A stretch of DNA of 64,000 nucleotides from Bacilli bacterium (lineage in GTDB: Bacteria > Bacillota_I > Bacilli_A > RF39 > UBA660), in the NCBI GenBank assembly GCA_017527675.1, contig JAFXPU010000024.1, positions 1-64,000 of the forward strand, read 5' to 3'. Below, one piece after another: positions 25,231 to 33,827 of this stretch (position 1 is the first letter of the stretch; each line of letters starts with the position of its first letter). The position numbers and the translations under genes are program-made. Below the pieces are notes generated by a model. The model was not told where the DNA came from and made no database searches. It saw only the letters and a program-made list of their open reading frames with translations.

Positions 25231-25812
25231 GTGAAAATTAATAGTGTCGAACTTACTATTAGTGCTGTTAGAAGAAGTCAATATCCAGAAGATAATAAAC
25301 CAGAGTTTTTATTAGTTGGACGTTCAAATGTAGGTAAAAGCAGCTTCATCAATACAATGATGAATAGAAAAAATTTTGCTCATACTTCTGCTACACCAGG
25401 TAAGACCCAAACTATAAATTTTTATTTAATAAATGATGAATTTTATTTAGTTGATGCTCCAGGATATGGCTATGCATCAATTAGTAAAAAGAAACAAATG
25501 AAGTTTGGTTTAATGATGGAAGACTATTTACAAAATCGTGAAAACTTAAAACAAGTATTCTTATTAATTGATTTCCGTCATAATCCAACAAGTGACGATT
25601 TATTAATGTATAAATTTTTAAAACATTACAATATTCCAGTTACAATTGTAGCTACTAAAGTAGATAAAGTTGGTATAACTAATCAACAAAAACAAAGAAA
25701 TGCTATTTTAGAAGCTCTAGATTTAATGGTAGGAGATGAATTAATTTTATTCTCTTCTGTTACTAAAATTGGTAAAAACGAAATATATGAAAAAATAGAG
25801 AGAACAAAATAG
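25231..25812 (+). CDS. ysxC: Ribosome biogenesis GTPase YsxC/EngB
   Basis: 193 residues with a GTG start behind AGAGGAG. A small essential GTPase that acts in 50S assembly. Motifs in order: VGRSNVGKSSFIN (P-loop), TSATPGKTQTINFY (switch I), VDAPGYGYA (switch II), TKVDK (G4) and FSSVTKIG (G5). Usual family length. A weak hairpin with nine T follows the stop. Confidence 0.96.
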   Translation: MKINSVELTISAVRRSQYPEDNKPEFLLVGRSNVGKSSFINTMMNRKNFAHTSATPGKTQTINFYLINDEFYLVDAPGYGYASISKKKQMKFGLMMEDYLQNRENLKQVFLLIDFRHNPTSDDLLMYKFLKHYNIPVTIVATKVDKVGITNQQKQRNAILEALDLMVGDELILFSSVTKIGKNEIYEKIERTK

Positions 25813-25830
25813 TACCTCTCTTTTTTTTTG
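25797..25830 (+). terminator. Weak terminator after ysxC
   Basis: AGAGAG (25797-25802) pairs with CTCTCT (25816-25821) around a 13-base loop, followed by a long T-run. The stem is short, so some read-through to the next gene is expected. Confidence 0.55.
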
Positions 25831-25855
25831 TCATAAAATAACATAGGTGGTAATC

Positions 25856-26347
25856 TTGAGAATAGAAATGGAAATGAAAAAAATAATTGTTTACTTAAAA
25901 AAGGAAACAACTGGTAAAATTGATTTTGCAAATATAGATTACTTAGAAAATTATTTTAGAGAATTACTATTAAAATTAAGAGATGTTTATGATATTAATA
26001 TTAAAGGTTTTTATAATGTTAAAGTTTATATTGATGAACTTTATGGTATGGTTTTAGAATTAGAAGCTGAGGATATTGATTATGGCGATTACTATAATCA
26101 AATAGAGATGCGTATTATTCCAATCTATACTACTTTTTTATATCAAGTAGATGATTTTATAAACAATATAGATGTTCAAACAATTTTATATCATGATGAA
26201 TTCTATTTAAAAATTGATAAAAATATTTCTTTAAAAAACTACTATTTAGTAATGGATTATGCTAAAATTGTTTATAATAATACTGATAATATAATTAAAT
26301 ATGGAAAAGTATTAAAACATTTTAATTTTAAAAAAATTATGTTATAA
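25856..26347 (+). CDS. Small conserved-looking protein, function unknown
   Basis: About 163 residues. The ribosome site AGGTGG (25845-25850) places the start at TTG 25856; a GTG at 25847 lies inside that site and ATG 25868 is a further option. The protein is soluble, acidic and Tyr-rich, with alternating strands and helices: KIIVYLKKETTGKIDF, a helix NYFRELLLKLRDVYD, then GFYNVKVYIDELYGMVLELE. It has no Cys pairs and no recognised motif. It sits 22 bases upstream of the membrane-tethered phosphoglycerate mutase-like gene and is probably cotranscribed. Confidence 0.6.
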   Translation: MRIEMEMKKIIVYLKKETTGKIDFANIDYLENYFRELLLKLRDVYDINIKGFYNVKVYIDELYGMVLELEAEDIDYGDYYNQIEMRIIPIYTTFLYQVDDFINNIDVQTILYHDEFYLKIDKNISLKNYYLVMDYAKIVYNNTDNIIKYGKVLKHFNFKKIML

Positions 26348-26369
26348 TATCTTAGAAGGTAGTGGTAAT

Positions 26370-27959
26370 GTGAACGAAGAGAATAAAAAGACAATATTAT
26401 TTTTATTAAATGGTTTTGGTATGGAAGCATCTAAATCTTGGAATGTATATTCAGCAAGTTTAATGCCTAATTTGGATCGTATTTCACATGCTTATCCATT
26501 TACATCTATGCCTGTTTCTGATGTTGAGGCTGGGTTGAATAAACATCAAATTGGGAATTTTAAATCAAATTATTTAATGTTTAGTACAGAAGGAAATGTT
26601 TTGAGAAAAGAAGATATTATTGATTCAAAATTAGCAAGTAATGAAATAGCTAACGAGAAGATTTTAACTGATTTGATAAACTATACCATTCAAAATAATA
26701 GTCGTTTTCATATTTTATTTAATATAGGTAATAAATATAGTGAAAATACTTATAAACAATTAAAATATTTCTGTGATGTATGTGCTAATAAAGGTATCAA
26801 AGAAATATACTTACATTTATTTGTAGGTGATAATACTAACCCTGGTCAAAAAACGGCTATTAACTGCATTAATTCTTTAAAATTTCATACTTTAAGTAAT
26901 AGTAAAATAATTAAAGTCGCTTCTATTGCTAATAAAAGAATATTAACTGATGAATCAAGCGAAGAAGAAAAACGTAATTACTATAGAATGCTTGTTTCAG
27001 GTGTTGGTGAAATTTGGAGTGATTATTCTGATGTCATTGAAAGAGCATACCGCAAAGGCCAAACAGATGATAATATTGCATCATTCTTAACAAAAAAAGA
27101 AACAGTTATAAAGGATAAAGATGGTATTGTATATTTCAACTATGACAACAATATGGGAGGCTTTTATTTAGACATTCTAACTAATCCACATAATTATTTT
27201 ACAGCCGGTAAATTACCACTGGGTATTAAGAGCATTTCTATCTTTGAAGTTAATGATACAAAAGTTCCATTCTGCTATAGTAGTGAACTTCCTAATTCTT
27301 ACTTTTTGGAAAATATTCCAGAAAATAAAAAAATATTATTAATAGCTGCTAAGGATAGAATAGGGTATATTGCTAATACTTTAAATGGCTTTAGAAGAGA
27401 GTATAAATCTAATTTAAATATTTGTCCTGTAGAAGTAAAAGAAGATCATTTTAATATAATTACAAAATATTTACTTGCTTATCAGGAACAAAATATGTAT
27501 GACTTAATAATTGTTGATTATTCACTTATGACTCATATAGATAAAAAGGAAATAGCTACTTTAAAGAAAAATATGAGTACTATTGATAATTGCTTAGGTG
27601 CTGTATATAATAAAGCCCAAGAAAAAGGTCAAGACCTTATTATTACAAGTTTATATGGCGAAGTAGGTAAATTAAGTTTAGTTGATCGTGAATTTGTTAA
27701 TGTCAACTTCTCGGAAAAAACTCCACTTATTGTAACAGGAAAAGGTATCGCTCGTGGTATATATCAATTTGCGCCAAGTATTTCTTTAACTAAATTGGCA
27801 TCATTACTATATACACAATTAGGTATGCAGGTTAAGAATCCTGTATTTGGTGAAAAAGCTGTTGGTAAAAAGAATAATAAATTAAATCAATTAATTATTA
27901 TCTTTGGTGTTTTAGCTATAGCTTTAGTATTTATGTATTTATATATCAAAAACAATTAA
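26370..27959 (+). CDS. Membrane-tethered degenerate phosphoglycerate mutase-like protein
   Basis: 529 residues, GTG start behind GAAGGTAGTGG. Residues 1-495 follow cofactor-independent phosphoglycerate mutase (alkaline phosphatase superfamily) throughout: LFLLNGFG, MPNLDRISHAYPFTSMPVSD, HQIGN, YRMLVSGVGE, AYRKGQTDDN, and MSTIDNCLGAVYNKAQEKG. Nearly every catalytic element is changed. The metal Asp of LDG is Asn14, and the phosphorylated Ser of GNSEVGH is Phe64 (GNFKSNY). The HSH, NPDMVGH and ADHGN metal motifs read NPGQK, YSLMTHID and SLYGE. A C-terminal helix (506-526) then anchors the protein, leaving the fold in the cytoplasm. It should not act as a mutase; a binding or scaffold role is inferred. 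It converges with the I42 inhibitor gene. Confidence 0.75.
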   Translation: MNEENKKTILFLLNGFGMEASKSWNVYSASLMPNLDRISHAYPFTSMPVSDVEAGLNKHQIGNFKSNYLMFSTEGNVLRKEDIIDSKLASNEIANEKILTDLINYTIQNNSRFHILFNIGNKYSENTYKQLKYFCDVCANKGIKEIYLHLFVGDNTNPGQKTAINCINSLKFHTLSNSKIIKVASIANKRILTDESSEEEKRNYYRMLVSGVGEIWSDYSDVIERAYRKGQTDDNIASFLTKKETVIKDKDGIVYFNYDNNMGGFYLDILTNPHNYFTAGKLPLGIKSISIFEVNDTKVPFCYSSELPNSYFLENIPENKKILLIAAKDRIGYIANTLNGFRREYKSNLNICPVEVKEDHFNIITKYLLAYQEQNMYDLIIVDYSLMTHIDKKEIATLKKNMSTIDNCLGAVYNKAQEKGQDLIITSLYGEVGKLSLVDREFVNVNFSEKTPLIVTGKGIARGIYQFAPSISLTKLASLLYTQLGMQVKNPVFGEKAVGKKNNKLNQLIIIFGVLAIALVFMYLYIKNN

Positions 27960-27960
27960 A

Positions 27961-27985
27961 AAAAGCATTTAAAATGCTTTTTTTA
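27961..27985. terminator. Bidirectional terminator between converging genes
   Basis: AAAAGCATT (27961-27969) pairs with AATGCTTTT (27973-27981) and has T-runs on both strands. Confidence 0.85.
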
Positions 27986-28417
27986 TTTTTCAAAATATGA
28001 ACCAGTATGTGTTTCAGTTATTTTTAAATCTTTATCAATAGTTATATCATAGTCTGCTTCTAAAGCATTAGAATCGTCAGATTCAGCAAATGTATAAATA
28101 AGTTTGAAATTTACATGACCTGGTGCAGTAGCTGTTACTGTAAATATTTCATACCCTGGACAACCATCACGGTCTTCACAATTTTCTCCTTCTTCATACT
28201 TGCTAGTTAAAACAACAACATTGTCACCTTCAAGTTCATATGTCCAACTATATCCTGTAGATGGATTTGATTCTAACTTAATATCTAATGATTCACCAGC
28301 TGTAGCAGGAGCTGGTTTTTCTTTTTTCTTATCTTCTTTTTTATCTTTCTTAACACAACCTACTAGTACTAAAGTACAAACTAATAATATACTAAATAAT
28401 AATTTTGCTTTTTTCAT
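27983..28417 (-). CDS. Chagasin-type (I42) protease inhibitor lipoprotein
   Basis: 144 residues. Signal peptide with lipobox LVGC at about 18-21, then a Lys/Glu linker, then a single beta domain (about 48-140). The NPSTGYSW motif is the first inhibitory loop of the I42 (chagasin) family, which blocks papain-like cysteine proteases. The middle GxGG-type loop and the last RPW-type loop are less clear (CEDRDGCPGYEIFTV and KLIYTFAES). An added Cys pair (ENCEDRDGC) sits in the middle region. The protein should be lipid-anchored outside. The target protease is unknown. Ribosome site GAGGAGG. Confidence 0.75.
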   Translation of the reverse strand: MKKAKLLFSILLVCTLVLVGCVKKDKKEDKKKEKPAPATAGESLDIKLESNPSTGYSWTYELEGDNVVVLTSKYEEGENCEDRDGCPGYEIFTVTATAPGHVNFKLIYTFAESDDSNALEADYDITIDKDLKITETHTGSYFEK

Positions 28418-28463
28418 ATATCCTCCTCTTATTATATATAAATTATATCATATCTAAAAAAAA

Positions 28464-28485
28464 ATAGATAGAATAATCTATCTAT
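28464..28485 (-). terminator. Terminator of spoIVA
   Basis: On the minus strand, a 9-base-pair stem (ATAGATAGA with TCTATCTAT) begins at the spoIVA stop codon and is followed by about nine T. Confidence 0.85.
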
Positions 28486-29945
28486 ATAACTATGGTAAAT
28501 AAGTTACCAGAACCTTTATTAACTAATTTTGTTAGTGTTGTTTGTAATTTAAATCTAACATTTTCTGGTAGTAATGATAATTTAGCCTGTATACCTTCTT
28601 TAACTATATTATCTAAAGATCTACCAAATATTTCGCTTTTCCAAATATTTTCTTGGTCTTTCATTAAGTGATCAATTAGTTCTTTGCTTTGTACCTCCGA
28701 ACCAATTATTGGTTCAAATGTTGATTCAACATCTACCCTAATCATATGAATAGAAGGAGCTACTGCTTTTAATTTTATACCATAACGTGATCCTTGTTTT
28801 ATGACTTCTGGTGTTTCTAATTTCATGTCAGAGATAGTAGGGGAAGCAACCCCATATCCGGTTGTTTTAACCATTTTAAGAGCAGTTTTAATTTGATCAT
28901 ATTCTTGTTTAGCTGTATTGTAATCTTGAAATAGACTGATAATATCAGCACGAGAATTAATATCTATACCAACTATTTCTTTTAGTATTTGATTATATAA
29001 GTCATCTGGTTCATCTAGATTAATAGTTACTATGCCAGTAGCAGCATCAACGTTAGAAATATATGATTTTTTTATGTATTCGCAGGATTCAAAATGAGAA
29101 GTAATACTATCAATATCTCTTAATTTATCTACTTTGCAGACACTTTCACGTATTTTATCAATATATACTTCTTTTAACCAATTATTTGGTTCTAAACAGG
29201 CAATCCAATCTGGCATATTAACTTGAACTTCCAATACAGGAAATTCGAATAAGGCCTCTTTTAAGATATCATAAATATCTTTTTCATTCATATCTAAAAC
29301 ACTTATTGGAATAACAGGTACATCATATTCTTCTCTTAAGTTTTTTGTTAAATCTATTGTTTCAGGATTATTTGGATGCGATGAATTTAGAATAACTATA
29401 AACGGTTTACCAATGCTTTTAAGTTCTGATACTATTCTTTGCTCTGCTTCCATATACGAAGAACGTTCTATTTCTGAAAAAGAACCATCAGTGGTTATAA
29501 TAATACCAATACTAGAATGATCTTTAATAACCTTACTTGTTCCTATTTCAGCAGCTTCTACAAATGGTATTTCTTCATCATACCATGGCGTTTTAACCAT
29601 TCTAGGACCGTTTTCATCCTCATATCCCTTAGCACCTTCAACTACATAACCAACACAGTCAACAAGCCTAATAGAGGCTTCAAAATCGTCTATTTTAATG
29701 GTTGCTCCATCTGATGGTATAAATTTTGGTTCAGTTGTCATAATTGTTTTACCTTGAGCAGATTGCGGTATTTCATCAAGGCATCTTTTTTTTAAGGATT
29801 CATCATCAATATTAGGAATAACTAGGTTTTCAATTAATTTTTTTATAAAGGTACTTTTTCCAGTTCTTACTGCTCCAACAATACCTAAGTATAAATCTCC
29901 ACCAGTACGATTGGATATATTTTTAATTATATCTGTTTTTTCCAT
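28482..29945 (-). CDS. spoIVA: Stage IV sporulation protein A (spore coat morphogenetic ATPase)
   Basis: 487 residues, close to the 492 of Bacillus SpoIVA, with similarity from end to end. It polymerises on the outer forespore membrane by ATP hydrolysis and is the base on which the coat is built and the cortex depends. Visible motifs: NRTGGDLYLGIVGAVRTGKST (Walker A GAVRTGKST), SAQGKTIMTTEPKF, RLVDCVGY (Walker B region), GAKGYEDENGPRM, EAAEIGTSKVI, ITTDGS. The C-terminal part keeps IRVDVESTFEPIIG and FGRSLDNIVKEGIQAK, the region that binds SpoVM in Bacillus. In Bacillus it is made in the mother cell under sigma-E. No clear sigma-E promoter could be assigned by eye. Confidence 0.97.
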   Translation of the reverse strand: MEKTDIIKNISNRTGGDLYLGIVGAVRTGKSTFIKKLIENLVIPNIDDESLKKRCLDEIPQSAQGKTIMTTEPKFIPSDGATIKIDDFEASIRLVDCVGYVVEGAKGYEDENGPRMVKTPWYDEEIPFVEAAEIGTSKVIKDHSSIGIIITTDGSFSEIERSSYMEAEQRIVSELKSIGKPFIVILNSSHPNNPETIDLTKNLREEYDVPVIPISVLDMNEKDIYDILKEALFEFPVLEVQVNMPDWIACLEPNNWLKEVYIDKIRESVCKVDKLRDIDSITSHFESCEYIKKSYISNVDAATGIVTINLDEPDDLYNQILKEIVGIDINSRADIISLFQDYNTAKQEYDQIKTALKMVKTTGYGVASPTISDMKLETPEVIKQGSRYGIKLKAVAPSIHMIRVDVESTFEPIIGSEVQSKELIDHLMKDQENIWKSEIFGRSLDNIVKEGIQAKLSLLPENVRFKLQTTLTKLVNKGSGNLFTIVI

Positions 29946-30004
29946 ATATTTACCTACTTTCTAGTTAAATATATGATTTAAAAAGATAAATATTTCTAAA
30001 AAAT

Positions 30005-30031
30005 AAAAAATGGTTTTAAAACCATTTTTTA
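30005..30031. terminator. Terminator of ponA, symmetric hairpin
   Basis: A nearly perfect palindrome, AAAAAATGGTTTT (30005-30017) with AAAACCATTTTTT (30018-30030), overlaps the ponA stop codon. Transcripts on either strand would fold it. Confidence 0.8.
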
Positions 30032-33000
30032 TATTTCAGTATGTAATAAATCATTGTTCTTACAATAACTTGCAAATTCGGAAGAATTGATTATTGCTTT
30101 TAAAGCATTTTCTCTACTACTTGTATATAATTCTTTTCCTTTAGTAAGTTCACTACTTGTATTAGCTCTTCCTAAAATACCTTTATACCAAGATGGTATA
30201 GCCGTATCAGCTGATGTATATTTACCTTTTGCCTCATCAGAATTACATATATAATATGCAATTGATGATGCTGATGTATAAGCAGACATCTTTTCAATTT
30301 CATCATTTGTTGCTGATCTTCCTATACAACCATTATATAATTGTTTAATTAATTTCTCTTTTGGAGTAACTATATGTGCAAGTTGAATACTTACTGATTT
30401 TCCGTCTGCCATATTAGCAGGGAAGTTAGAATAAGCTGTTTTAACTACATAAGTTTTACTTCCACCTTGATTTGATATTGTATAGGATGAATTGGTTGTA
30501 AATCCAATTTGATTTAAACCAGTTGTAGTTTGTTCATATACATAGTAACCAAATTGACCAAACATTCCTTGATTTTGTCCTATAATATGATTTACATAAC
30601 CATCCAAGTATCCTGTCCAAAATTTTTCTGTTTTAGCATATGCTTCCTTTAAAGCATTTGCATCCATAGCTTTTGGTGTTTTAACAGCATTCCATGTTAA
30701 AGTTACTGTATTGCCACTAGCTGATGCTTTTAAGTTAGTAACACTTTCAAGTTTATCAAAACGATCAGATACTGTTGAAGGCTCTGTACCTTTAATAAAT
30801 AATTCAGTTGTTAACATATGACCAGGTGTATAAGCACTTGGTAAACATGGTTCTGGACAACCATATTCCAAAGTTACTGGTATAACACCATCTGGTTGTG
30901 TGAATGTTTTTCCGCTTGTAAATAATCCCAAAGCAACTGCTTGGAATAAACGAGCGTTTTCATAACTATTGAAATATGTATGATACTCGTCATTCCATTC
31001 GTCATAACCATACCAAACACCAATAGCATAATCTGGATTATAACCAACTGCCCAGATATCATTGATAATACCAGAGTTTTCTAATCCCTTAGCAGCAAGA
31101 AATCTAGAATCATAGTTTGTAGTACCTGATTTACCAGCATATTGTTGATTATTAACATTACTATATGGACCAAATGCGAATTGTCCAGTATCAATTAACA
31201 TATTTGTAATCATATATGCTGTTTCTTCTGACATTACTTTATTACGTTGTGGAATATTATCATAAGTTGTTCCATCAGTATATTCAATTTTTGTAAATGT
31301 ATATGGTGAAGAATAATATCCACCAGAAGCAAATGCTGAATAAGCAGCAGCCATAGACATTGGTGATTCACCATTATAACCACCAATAGCATGGGCTTCA
31401 TGTAATGTACCATTTTCAATTTCAGGAGATAATCCTAGACTCGTAACAAATTTAATTATATTTGCTTTTGAATTTTCTTTAAATGCTTTTAAGGCTGGAA
31501 TATTACGTGAATGTGTTAAGGCTAAACGCATTGTTTCAAAGCCTTCATAACCACCATCCCAGTTACTAATTGGTGTACCATCACCATATGTTATAGGTTC
31601 ATCAACTAAAATATTATATGTACTCCAATTCAAATATTCTATTGCTGGAGCATAATCATATAATGGTTTAGCAGTAGAACCAATTTGACGTTCTATTTGA
31701 GTTGCATAGTTAAGTGAATTACGAGTAGTAATATTTCTTCCTCCACCTAAGGCTACAACTGAACCATCATGGACATTAATAATAGCAACACCAGCTTTAA
31801 CAACGTCATTTTGCCAACTATAATAATCACCATTCATAAGTCTTGTTATATATAATTGAACATTTGGATCCATTGTTGTATAAATTTTCATAGATGTTGT
31901 ATATGGATCTTTACCAGTCTTTTCTTTAACTTCACGAACTACTTCATCAACAAATGATTGATATTCAGTAACACGTTCAGTTGGTGTTCCATTACTTTGA
32001 CTAATTAATTTTTTAACAGTCATTTCTTTAGCAATATTATATTCATCTTTAGTAATATAACCATGTCTTAACATTAGTTTTAATACAGTTTGTCTTCTTT
32101 TTTCTGTACCTTCTGGATTAGTATATGGGTTATATTTACCTGGTGCCTGGAATAAGCCAGCTATCATAGCTGCTTCAGCAACATTTAAGTCCTTAGCACT
32201 TTTACCAAAGTAACTTAAAGCGGTTTGTTCAACACCATAACCACCTCCTAAGAAGTTTGAATTAACATAGAATGTTAAAATATCTTCTTTAGTGTATGAT
32301 GGTTCAATTTTAAATACTGAAACATATACGTCTGTGAATTTACGAATGATACCTTCTAGACCGGAAGCATTATCATTAGTATAGTTTTTCTTTGAAAGTT
32401 GCATTGTAATTGTAGATGCACCACCAGCATCAGATGCACCTAATGCTTGTTGGAATGACGCTTTTAAGAAACGTTTTAAATCTACACCATTGTGTTGGAA
32501 GAATCTTGAATCCTCAGTAGCTACAATGGCATTTACAAGTACTTCAGGAATTTCATTATATTCAATATTAATTCTTTTTTCTGAACCTAACTTATCTATT
32601 TCATTACCATTAATATCATATATAATAGATGGTTCCATTTTATATAATGTATTTGGATTGAATTCAGGCGCATTATCAACGATATAATAGCAGAATAGAA
32701 TTCCAGCAACAATTAAAAGTAGGAATATAATGAAGAAAAATATAATAAATCCAATTAAAACTTTTTTTAGAATTCTTTTAGTTTTTCTTTTAGCTTGATG
32801 TTCTTTAGTTGTTTCTTTTTTATTAGATGTTGTCTTAGTATTCTTACTATTTGTATTTTTTCCTTTTAAGTTACTATTCTTAGTTCTAATAACTTTGGTA
32901 TTTTTACTAAGAGCAATACTTTTTCCATTTTTAGTAGTCTTAATATTTTTTCTTCCTTTAATACTTTTCTTATTTTTGTTTTTGATTTTATCAATTAAAT

Positions 33001-33154
33001 TTAAAATCTCTTTCCAAAAATATAAAACATCGATTACAACCACAATAATAAATGAAATTAAAAATCCGATTGTAAATGATCCTATAATTAAAATTAGAAT
33101 ACTTAATAAACCTAAACCAATTTCTTTAGGATATTTTTCTATTATTTCTTTCAT
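30029..33154 (-). CDS. ponA: Class A penicillin-binding protein with extra N- and C-terminal domains
   Basis: 1041 residues. Bifunctional peptidoglycan synthase. Glycosyltransferase domain about 175-365 with catalytic Glu214 in ATEDSRFFQHNGVD. Transpeptidase domain about 440-755 with Ser493 in GSTAK, S549-R-N551 and K675-SGTT. Unusual parts: residues 13-46 are an additional hydrophobic hairpin, followed by a Lys/Asn/Thr-rich cytoplasmic stretch (50-128) before the normal anchor helix (131-157). After the transpeptidase, 803-928 resembles a fibronectin III-like beta domain. Residues 933-1033 hold two copies of a DUF4214-like motif (LYNGCIGR, then WYKGILGR, each followed by a helix and an S-x-E segment). 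It overlaps recU by 29 bases, the Bacillus recU-ponA pairing. Confidence 0.93.
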   Translation of the reverse strand: MKEIIEKYPKEIGLGLLSILILIIGSFTIGFLISFIIVVVIDVLYFWKEILNLIDKIKNKNKKSIKGRKNIKTTKNGKSIALSKNTKVIRTKNSNLKGKNTNSKNTKTTSNKKETTKEHQAKRKTKRILKKVLIGFIIFFFIIFLLLIVAGILFCYYIVDNAPEFNPNTLYKMEPSIIYDINGNEIDKLGSEKRINIEYNEIPEVLVNAIVATEDSRFFQHNGVDLKRFLKASFQQALGASDAGGASTITMQLSKKNYTNDNASGLEGIIRKFTDVYVSVFKIEPSYTKEDILTFYVNSNFLGGGYGVEQTALSYFGKSAKDLNVAEAAMIAGLFQAPGKYNPYTNPEGTEKRRQTVLKLMLRHGYITKDEYNIAKEMTVKKLISQSNGTPTERVTEYQSFVDEVVREVKEKTGKDPYTTSMKIYTTMDPNVQLYITRLMNGDYYSWQNDVVKAGVAIINVHDGSVVALGGGRNITTRNSLNYATQIERQIGSTAKPLYDYAPAIEYLNWSTYNILVDEPITYGDGTPISNWDGGYEGFETMRLALTHSRNIPALKAFKENSKANIIKFVTSLGLSPEIENGTLHEAHAIGGYNGESPMSMAAAYSAFASGGYYSSPYTFTKIEYTDGTTYDNIPQRNKVMSEETAYMITNMLIDTGQFAFGPYSNVNNQQYAGKSGTTNYDSRFLAAKGLENSGIINDIWAVGYNPDYAIGVWYGYDEWNDEYHTYFNSYENARLFQAVALGLFTSGKTFTQPDGVIPVTLEYGCPEPCLPSAYTPGHMLTTELFIKGTEPSTVSDRFDKLESVTNLKASASGNTVTLTWNAVKTPKAMDANALKEAYAKTEKFWTGYLDGYVNHIIGQNQGMFGQFGYYVYEQTTTGLNQIGFTTNSSYTISNQGGSKTYVVKTAYSNFPANMADGKSVSIQLAHIVTPKEKLIKQLYNGCIGRSATNDEIEKMSAYTSASSIAYYICNSDEAKGKYTSADTAIPSWYKGILGRANTSSELTKGKELYTSSRENALKAIINSSEFASYCKNNDLLHTEI

Positions 33155-33704
33155 TTAATTCTACCTCCACACAAGTTAAATAATTAATACGAGGATTATA
33201 TTTTTCCTCAATTAATTGACCATACTTCTCAAAATAGGAAATAGGTATAGAACTGCTTTGATTATTATTTAAATAATTTTCTAAATCATCTATTGATAAA
33301 TAATATATTTTATTCAATAGAGTAAATTTAACTATTAAAAAACCAATACCTCCGTGTTTTTTAATGTTAATTAAGTGTTCAATTTGATGTTTATGAATAT
33401 TAGCAAGCGGAAAAGAAGTTTTTTGACGTGTTTCTTTAGCTTCAAAGTCAATATAATAACCTTTATACACACCATTATAATCAGTAGTTGATGGTGTTTT
33501 AAAATAAGCTTCACATATCATATCATTTTTTGTATAATCGACTTTTTTAATTGTAATTGAAGTAGGTTTTTTATGAATATTAGCTATATCATGTAATAAA
33601 TAATATTCATTAGTTTGGTTTAAATCTTCTTCTAAAGACATACCTCGATTACTATGAGTAATTAAATTGTTATTACCCTTTTTAATTCCGTTTGGGTATT
33701 TCAT
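33126..33704 (-). CDS. recU: Holliday junction resolvase RecU
   Basis: 192 residues. Resolves four-way junctions after recombination, with RuvAB. Motifs: SNRGMSLEEDLNQTN at the N-terminus, the nuclease core YYIDFEAKETRQKTSFPL with the acidic and Lys residues of the PD-(D/E)xK fold, NIHKHQIEHL, and GGIGFLIVKF. Start follows ATGGTGACG. First gene of the recU-ponA unit, divergent from gpsB. Confidence 0.95.
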   Translation of the reverse strand: MKYPNGIKKGNNNLITHSNRGMSLEEDLNQTNEYYLLHDIANIHKKPTSITIKKVDYTKNDMICEAYFKTPSTTDYNGVYKGYYIDFEAKETRQKTSFPLANIHKHQIEHLINIKKHGGIGFLIVKFTLLNKIYYLSIDDLENYLNNNQSSSIPISYFEKYGQLIEEKYNPRINYLTCVEVELNERNNRKIS

Positions 33705-33771
33705 AACGTCACCATTCCAATTATACTATATTTTTTAAAATATTTCTACTTTTTATTGGTAATTAATGTAA

Positions 33772-33800
33772 TTGACAATTTGGCTATTTTTTTATATAAT
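33772..33800 (+). promoter_or_regulatory. Consensus sigma-A promoter of gpsB
   Basis: TTGACA (33772-33777), a 17-base spacer, TATAAT (33795-33800): full consensus. It reads into gpsB and probably on into rnpB. Confidence 0.88.
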
Positions 33801-33827
33801 AAAAATGTTTATAGGAAGGTGAATATT

